9,599 bases of DNA from Candidatus Tectimicrobiota bacterium (GTDB lineage: Bacteria; UBA8248; JACPRG01). The stretch is from contig JACPRG010000164.1 in the NCBI GenBank assembly GCA_016190025.1, positions 1 through 9,599 on the forward strand. Reading direction: 5' to 3'. Numbering within the stretch: the stretch's first letter is position 1; each line of letters starts with the position of its first letter. A model generated the notes under the pieces. That model worked only from the letters and a program-made list of their open reading frames with translations. It was not told the DNA's origin and made no database searches. Shown here piece after piece: positions 5,651 to 9,599 of the stretch. The position numbers and the translations under genes are program-made.

Positions 5651-6655
5651 TTACCGGAAGGCCGGCATGACGCGGGCGGCGAACCGCTCCATCTGGCTCA
5701 GGAACGCGCGGACGCTGTTCACGCCGAACATGATGCCCGCCAAGTGGGTCACCCCGGCTTCCTGATAGGCCCCGATCCGGTCGATCACCTGCTGCGGGGT
5801 TCCGACGAGGTTGTTGGCGCCGATGTCGGAAAGGGACTGGCCCTTCAGCGTGGACTTGCGCAGGGACTGGAGGTGGTGCCAGAGCTGGGAGGAGAGAAAG
5901 GTGCGCCGCGCCTGGGACTCCGTCTTGCCCAGCGCGACCCCCAACTGGGGCGCGACGTCGATCTGGCGAAGACTTCTGCCCGCCTCCCGGGCCGCCTCGC
6001 CCATGTGCTTCACGCGCTCGGCGATCTCCTCGGGGGTCAGGATGGCCGGGAACCAGCCGTCCCCGAAGCGCGCCGCCCGGTCCACCCCTTTCCAGGAGTT
6101 TCCGCCGATGTAGAGGGGGAGTCTCTTCTGGAGGGGCTTGGGGTACATCTCCACGTTGCGGAAGCGGACGTACCGGCCCTCGAACGTGGCCTTCTCTTTT
6201 CCGAGCAGCGCCCGCAGGGCGGCGAGCCGCTCCTCCATCAGCTTTCCTCGGTCCGGGGCGTCGCCGGGGTTGGCCGCCCGGTACTCCTCCCGGTAAGCGC
6301 CGAGGCCGACCCCGAGGATCACCCGCCCGCCGGAGCACACGTCCAGCGTCGCAGCCTGCTTGGCCAGGATGATGGGCTCCCGCACCGGCAGGACGGCCAC
6401 TCCGGTGGCCAGCTTGAGGGTCTTCGTGGCGGCCGCGACGAAGGAGAGCAGGACGAAAGGCTCGTAGAAGCGGGGGGGCTTGGGCCACATCCGGGCCACG
6501 TAGTTTTGCGTCGTGATGTGGTCGTTGGGCCAGACGGCCTCGTACCCCATGGCCTCCGCCTCGACGGAGATGCGGATGATCTGCTCGGGGCCGGCGAAGG
6601 GGTAGGGATAGATCAGGCCCTCCATACAGCTGGGGATGGCGACGCTGAATCGCAT
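5651..6655 (-). CDS. LLM-class F420-dependent oxidoreductase (TIGR03619-like)
   Basis: This 334-residue luciferase-like TIM-barrel enzyme belongs to a different subgroup from the one at 3459-4475. Blocks visible are AEAMGYEAVWPNDHI (33-47), LKLATGVAVLPVREPIILAKQAATLD (80-105), SGGRVILGVGLGAYREEY (108-125), KRLPLYIGGNS (177-187) and AARFGDGWFPA (194-204). The last fits the PxxIGG and ADGW-type loops of the family. The C-terminal part has VGTPQQVIDRIGAYQEAGVTHL, the usual closing helix-strand. ATG 6655 was chosen because GGAGAG lies 6 bases upstream and the barrel's first strand (MRFSVAIPS) starts at once; the longer open frame from 6730 adds 25 unlikely residues. F420 or FMN use and the substrate cannot be decided here. 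It stands upstream of sodC on the same strand. Confidence 0.9.
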   Translation of the reverse strand: MRFSVAIPSCMEGLIYPYPFAGPEQIIRISVEAEAMGYEAVWPNDHITTQNYVARMWPKPPRFYEPFVLLSFVAAATKTLKLATGVAVLPVREPIILAKQAATLDVCSGGRVILGVGLGAYREEYRAANPGDAPDRGKLMEERLAALRALLGKEKATFEGRYVRFRNVEMYPKPLQKRLPLYIGGNSWKGVDRAARFGDGWFPAILTPEEIAERVKHMGEAAREAGRSLRQIDVAPQLGVALGKTESQARRTFLSSQLWHHLQSLRKSTLKGQSLSDIGANNLVGTPQQVIDRIGAYQEAGVTHLAGIMFGVNSVRAFLSQMERFAARVMPAFR

Positions 6656-6971
6656 GGGCGGCTCTCCGGGGGTGTGTGGGCGCCCTTTGGGCGTCCGGGG
6701 AAGGCGGTCGCGCTGGAATCCGTTTCCCATGATAGAGGAGCGCTCCGACGGCCATCAAGGCACCGGAGGCACCCGCCTCTTCTCCCCACGTAAAAGGTGC
6801 ATTGCCAAGGGCTTCCCGACGCTTTCGCAGGGCCGGGAATTATGCCAAGATGATTTGTGTTTACACGTTTCGAGGGACCCCCGGGTCCCGCGGGGAGAAA
6901 TCCGTCTTTTCGAGGGGGGATCGCGTCTCAGTCCGCCTCAGTTGATTCTCTTCGCTGAATGGAACCAGGAG
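6656..6971. other. Divergent intergenic region with two inverted repeats
   Basis: These 316 bases lie between the minus-strand LLM gene and the plus-strand radical SAM gene. I see no credible gene: the plus frame stays open here, but its protein has no domain features. GGGCGCCC (6678-6685) pairs with GGGCGTCC (6689-6696) around TTT, in the LLM leader. GGGACCC (6874-6880) faces GGGTCCC (6883-6889), in the probable radical SAM leader. The AT-rich patch 6838-6870 is the likeliest promoter area for the radical SAM gene (a short GTGT-TT-ACAC repeat lies at 6857-6866), but no clean -35/-10 pair was found. Confidence 0.45.
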
Positions 6972-7745
6972 ATGCCCTTTCAGTTGTCCACCCGTCTTTG
7001 GGTTTACACCAATTACGATTGCAACCTCTCGTGCTCTTACTGCGTCGTCCGCTCCCATCCCAAGGCCGAGCCGCGCGCCATGACGATCGAGACGTTCCGC
7101 AGGGTGGTGGATGAGGCCCTCCCTCTCGGCTTCGATGACCTCTACCTGACGGGAGGGGAGCCCTTCCTCCTGCCCCAGGTCTTCGAGTTCCTGGACTACG
7201 CCCTGCCCAGGATCTCCACGACGGTTCTGACGAACGCCACGGTCCTCACCCCCCAGCGTCTGGAGCGCCTGGCCGCTCTGCCGCGGCGGGATCTCGCCCT
7301 CCAGGTCAGCGTGGACAGCGCCAACCCGGAGCTCAACGACCTCTACCGGGGGGCCGGAAGCTGGCGGCGGACGATGCGCGGCCTGGAGGCGCTCTTGAAG
7401 GAGGGTTTTCGGGTCCGCATCGGCGGGACGGCCACACCCGAGGCGGAGAACCAGGACGGGCGGCTCGCGGACTTCTTTTCCTCCAGGGGACTGGACCGGG
7501 AGGATGTTTTCATCCGCCCGCTGGTCCGAAGAGGTTTCTCAATGCAGGGGAAGCCTCTCTACAGCGACCGGCTGATCCCGGAGGTCTGCGTGGACCGCGA
7601 CGGCGTCTACTGGCACCCCCTCTCGACGGACCCGGACTTCCGCGTGACGCGGGAGATTTTCCCTTTCTCCTCTGCGGTCGGCCTCATTCGGCGGGAGATG
7701 GAGCGGAGGGAGCGGGAGGGCGTCCAGAGCCTCCCCTACCAGTGA
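6972..7745 (+). CDS. Short radical SAM protein of unknown substrate
   Basis: The 257-residue product carries the radical SAM iron-sulfur motif Cys17-x3-Cys21-x2-Cys24 (YDCNLSCSYC). The SAM-binding GGEP lies at 61-64 (LYLTGGEPFLL), and barrel strands include STTVLTNAT and LALQVSVDSANPE. These enzymes cleave S-adenosylmethionine reductively to start radical chemistry. The C-terminal part has PEVCVDRDGVYWHPL and TREIFPF, but no SPASM-type cysteine cluster (only one further Cys, 206). The barrel is therefore tailless, and peptide or RiPP modification cannot be assumed. No precursor peptide was recognised nearby. The start is uncertain. ATG 6972 puts the CxxxCxxC motif at the usual distance, but the AGGAG touches the ATG with no spacer. 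TTG 6942 (10 residues longer) and TTG 6984 (4 shorter) are alternatives. Confidence 0.86.
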   Translation: MPFQLSTRLWVYTNYDCNLSCSYCVVRSHPKAEPRAMTIETFRRVVDEALPLGFDDLYLTGGEPFLLPQVFEFLDYALPRISTTVLTNATVLTPQRLERLAALPRRDLALQVSVDSANPELNDLYRGAGSWRRTMRGLEALLKEGFRVRIGGTATPEAENQDGRLADFFSSRGLDREDVFIRPLVRRGFSMQGKPLYSDRLIPEVCVDRDGVYWHPLSTDPDFRVTREIFPFSSAVGLIRREMERREREGVQSLPYQ

Positions 7746-7757
7746 GCCTGATTGCCG

Positions 7758-7773
7758 GGCTCCGGTCGGAGCC
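7758..7773 (+). terminator. Hairpin just after the radical SAM gene
   Basis: GGCTCC (7758-7763), loop GGTC, GGAGCC (7768-7773), 12 bases after the stop codon. A 12-base perfect palindrome GCGCCCGGGCGC (7777-7788) follows, then CAAAACG. There is no T-run, so this is a 3'-end structure of uncertain terminator strength. Confidence 0.35.
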
Positions 7774-7839
7774 TGGGCGCCCGGGCGCAAAACGACGGTC
7801 GCGGGTCGCCGAGAAGGACGCGCGCACGAAAGAAAGGGG

Positions 7840-7872
7840 ACGCCGGCCGCGCGGGCGGCGTTGAATTTTCTT
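7840..7872 (+). terminator. Candidate terminator upstream of the helicase leader
   Basis: ACGCCG (7840-7845) pairs with CGGCGT (7856-7861), with two inner CC/GG pairs past a bulged G and a GCGCG loop. TGAATTTTCTT follows, a broken T-rich tract. It could end radical SAM transcripts before the leader promoter. The T-tract is imperfect and it overlaps the -35 region of the proposed promoter. Confidence 0.4.
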
Positions 7873-7899
7873 GCGAAAGGGTCTCAGAGAGAATAACAT
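7871..7899 (+). promoter_or_regulatory. Sigma-70-like promoter for the helicase leader
   Basis: TTGCGA (7871-7876) and TAACAT (7894-7899) are separated by exactly 17 bases; each matches its consensus at 4 of 6 positions. They lie in an AT-rich patch unlike the surrounding sequence. Transcription would start near 7906, giving a leader of about 200 bases before the helicase ATG. Confidence 0.45.
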
Positions 7900-7905
7900 G
7901 AGAGA

Positions 7906-8083
7906 AAATGGTGATTTACGCGTTTTGGCTTTGTTTGAATGACCGAAGGGGGGAAGGCGATCTGTGCGGATGTGGGGTTCTCCTGGCGGAGAGCCCGCGG
8001 AATCTGGATCGGGCGACCCCCCATCAACAGGGGCCTTTCAAAAACCGCCGGGAAGGCTCGGTTTTCGCGCCGGGCCTTTTTTT
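7906..8083 (+). ncRNA. Structured leader or small RNA before the helicase gene
   Basis: The approximate span runs from the inferred transcription start to the T-run. The central fold is CGATC (7958-7962) with GATCG (8007-8011), GCGG (7966-7969) with CCGC (7995-7998), then GTTCTCC (7977-7983) with GGAGAGC (7988-7994) closed by a TGGC tetraloop. The innermost helix can extend to 9 pairs (GGGTTCTCC/GGAGAGCCC). A CCCC/GGGG mini-hairpin (8019-8033) follows, then a terminator that has a competing partner. No known riboswitch or RNA family was recognised; the fold is by eye. Confidence 0.45.
8053..8083 (+). terminator. Intrinsic terminator (possible attenuator) before the helicase
   Basis: AAGGCTCGG (8053-8061) pairs with CCGGGCCTT (8070-8078), with one T-G wobble and loop TTTTCGCG. 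The T-run spans 8077-8083. An alternative hairpin, AAAACCG (8041-8047) with CGGTTTT (8059-8065), shares the left arm and loop, so the two cannot form together. It ends 22 bases before the helicase ATG, fitting either attenuation or the end of a separate short RNA. Confidence 0.7.
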
Positions 8084-8105
8084 GTGACAGAAATTGAGGT
8101 GTTCG

Positions 8106-9389
8106 ATGGAAAACGTCGCGATGGAAGTTTCACAGGCCCCGGGAGAGACCTCCCCCCCGCCGGGCTCGAAGGATCCGTTCGAAGAGCTGGGTCTTTCCCG
8201 GCCGCTGGTCCGGGCCGTTGAGAAGCTGGGTTGGAAACAGCCGACGCCCATTCAGGTGGAGGCCATCCCGCCCGCGCTGGCCGGACGGGACCTGATCGGC
8301 TGCGCCCAGACGGGCACGGGGAAGACGGGGGTCTTCGCCCTCAGCATCCTGGAGAGGCTGGAGAAGGGGAAAGGGAAAGATCCGCGCGCCCTGATCCTGA
8401 CGCCCACGCGGGAGCTGGCCATCCAGGTGGCCGAGCACTTCGAGGCCATGGCGAGGTTCACCCCGGTCAAGGTCGCCCTGGTCTACGGCGGCGCCAGGAT
8501 CGACCGGCAGGCCCAGCGCCTAGCGTCCGGTGTGGACGTGGTGGTGGCCACGCCCGGCCGGCTTTTGGACCACCTGAGACGAAAGAACGTCCATTTCCGG
8601 GCCCTGCGGTTCCTCGTCCTGGACGAGGCGGACCGGATGCTGGACATGGGGTTCGCGCCGGACATCCGGCGGATCCTGTCCTTCCTTCCCAAAAAGCGCC
8701 AGTCCATGCTGTTTTCGGCGACGATGCCGGTGGAGATCCAGGGCCTGGCCGGGGCGGCGCTCACGGACCCCGTGACCGTGGAGGCCGGCCGAAGGGCGGC
8801 GCCCGCGGAGGGGATAGAGCACGTCGCCTATCCCGTCCCGAAGGCCCGCAAGCTCGACCTCCTGCTCCACATCCTGCGCAGACGCGAGTATGACAAGCTC
8901 CTTCTGTTCGCCCGGACGCGGCAGGACGTGGACCACATCGCCCGGGTGCTCGAGCGGGAGGGCTTCGCCATCGACCTGATCCACTCCGACCGCCGCCAGA
9001 AGGAGCGGGAGCAGGCGCTTTCCGCGTTCCGCAAGGGCAAGGGCATCCTGGTGGCCACGGACATCGCCGCCCGGGGTCTCGACATCGTCGGCATTACCTA
9101 CGTCATCAATTACAACGTGCCGGAGAACCCGGAGGATTACGTGCACCGCACCGGCCGGACCGCCCGGGCGGAGGCCAAGGGCTGGGCCATCACGCTGGTC
9201 AGCTTCGACGAGGAGCGCCTGCTGGAAGCCATCGAGAGGTTCATGAATCAGCGGATCCCCCGGGGCCGGGAGGCGGGTTTCGATTACGGGGATTTCGCCT
9301 ATGTCCTGGACCTTGAGGAGGGCCGGCGGCCTGCCGCGGCCCGACCCCCCCCCCGAAGCTCCGGGCGCTCCTTCCGCAAGCGGCGCTGA
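8106..9389 (+). CDS. DEAD-box ATP-dependent RNA helicase (RhlE-like)
   Basis: This 427-residue protein unwinds or remodels RNA using ATP; relatives act in ribosome assembly, RNA decay and cold adaptation. All core motifs are present in order: Phe25 and the Q motif GWKQPTPIQ (42-50), AQTGTGKT (67-74), PTRELA (100-105), GG (128-129), TPGRLLD (149-155), DEAD (173-176), SAT (204-206), LLFAR (266-270), ATDIAARGLD (317-326) and HRTGRTARA (347-355). A short basic, proline-rich tail (RPPPRSSGRSFRKRR) replaces the long C-terminal extensions of DeaD/CsdA, so RhlE-like fits best. The start is ATG 8106, with GAGGT at 8096-8100 five bases upstream; TTG 8094 would overlap that site. Codons for the tail prolines form a C10 run. 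Expression may be set by the upstream terminator. Confidence 0.96.
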   Translation: MENVAMEVSQAPGETSPPPGSKDPFEELGLSRPLVRAVEKLGWKQPTPIQVEAIPPALAGRDLIGCAQTGTGKTGVFALSILERLEKGKGKDPRALILTPTRELAIQVAEHFEAMARFTPVKVALVYGGARIDRQAQRLASGVDVVVATPGRLLDHLRRKNVHFRALRFLVLDEADRMLDMGFAPDIRRILSFLPKKRQSMLFSATMPVEIQGLAGAALTDPVTVEAGRRAAPAEGIEHVAYPVPKARKLDLLLHILRRREYDKLLLFARTRQDVDHIARVLEREGFAIDLIHSDRRQKEREQALSAFRKGKGILVATDIAARGLDIVGITYVINYNVPENPEDYVHRTGRTARAEAKGWAITLVSFDEERLLEAIERFMNQRIPRGREAGFDYGDFAYVLDLEEGRRPAAARPPPRSSGRSFRKRR

Positions 9390-9418
9390 GCGGGTTGCCC
9401 CGCGCGGGCGGCCCCAAT

Positions 9419-9462
9419 AAAAAAGGAGCGGTGGGATGTCCACCGCCCCTTTTCGCTTTTTT
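9419..9462. terminator. Strong intrinsic terminator after the helicase
   Basis: GCGGTGG (9428-9434) pairs with CCACCGC (9440-9446) around GATGT. The stem extends past one A/C mismatch through GG/CC and AAAA/TTTT (9421-9426 with 9448-9453). CGCTTTTTT follows on the plus strand and a run of A lies on the other side, so it may work in both directions. Confidence 0.88.
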
Positions 9463-9464
9463 AC

Positions 9465-9564
9465 GCCGGCAATTCAATTTGTCCGGCCTGCGGGCAAGAG
9501 CCCGACTCTACCGCCGCGTCAATCGATCACCCATCCGAGCATCTGCGGCCCGAGAACGGATGGG
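9465..9564. repeat. Cluster of inverted repeats at the window end
   Basis: Three inverted repeats occupy the stretch after the helicase terminator: GCCGG/CCGGC (9465-9469, 9483-9487), CGGGC-AAGA-GCCCG (9491-9504), and a perfect 8-bp pair CCCATCCG/CGGATGGG (9530-9537, 9557-9564) around a 19-base loop. A fourth, ATGAAG/CTTCAT (9569-9574, 9591-9596), reaches the edge. The GGGC-loop-GCCC core resembles short interspersed palindromic (REP-like) elements, but copies elsewhere cannot be seen. No gene was found from 9390 to the end. Confidence 0.4.
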
Positions 9565-9599
9565 CGACATGAAGGCAGTTTCAGGACTCGCTTCATAGC

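Noticed and set aside
6636..6971. A 112-residue N-terminal extension of the radical SAM frame
   Set aside because: The extension has no recognisable domain, overlaps the divergent LLM gene start, and places the CxxxCxxC motif much deeper than usual. It is treated as non-coding.
7898..7942. A 14-codon leader-peptide frame (ATG to TGA) before the helicase
   Set aside because: Its ATG overlaps the proposed -10 element, its SD is weak, and its codons are AT-rich in an AT-rich patch. It does not overlap the terminator arms as an attenuation peptide would.
9485..9520. Minus-strand GGTAGAG-like segment suggesting a tRNA D-arm
   Set aside because: The following stem CGGGC-TCTT-GCCCG has a 4-base loop, not a 7-base anticodon loop, and no acceptor or T-arm was found.

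Overview
This is a GC-rich bacterial window from a Gram-negative cell: two proteins carry export signals, one is a periplasmic-type Cu/Zn superoxide dismutase, and another is a membrane anti-sigma factor. Two luciferase-like (LLM) flavin/F420 oxidoreductases, a dienelactone-hydrolase-like 3' end and a lone radical SAM enzyme recall NC10/Rokubacteria, Tectomicrobia or Desulfobacterota-like soil and sediment lineages. That placement is inferred from gene content; there is no rRNA or other marker to fix it. Shine-Dalgarno (SD) sites of the GAGG/GGAG type precede most genes and were used to choose starts, several of which differ from the longest open frame.

Layout. Positions 1-129 hold the 3' end of an alpha/beta hydrolase (+). 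A regulatory block follows: an ECF sigma factor (364-987, +, TTG start) and a small soluble zinc-finger anti-sigma factor (1035-1358, +, GTG start). Convergent to them, on the minus strand, a secreted DUF4384 protein (2365-3300) lies upstream of a single-pass membrane anti-sigma-like protein (1447-2259). One sigma factor is therefore flanked by two candidate anti-sigma proteins, one cytoplasmic and one membrane-anchored, which suggests an envelope-stress or redox-sensing circuit.

The middle holds an LLM oxidoreductase (3459-4475, +) that ends inside its own terminator hairpin. Convergent to it on the minus strand are sodC (4920-5453) and a small secreted cysteine-containing protein (4497-4826), followed further right by a second LLM oxidoreductase of another subgroup (5651-6655). 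The right part has a short radical SAM protein (6972-7745, +) and an RhlE-like DEAD-box RNA helicase (8106-9389, +) with a strong terminator.

The most interesting non-coding element is the 348-base gap before the helicase. It contains a possible promoter (7871-7899), a multi-stem RNA fold (7958-8011), and a hairpin plus T7 tract (8053-8083) ending only 22 bases before the helicase ATG. A competing hairpin (8041-8065) overlaps the terminator. This looks like a transcription attenuator, or a short RNA gene just upstream of the helicase. The last 140 bases hold several inverted repeats and no convincing gene. I did not recognise a CRISPR array, tRNA, rRNA, transposase or phage gene.
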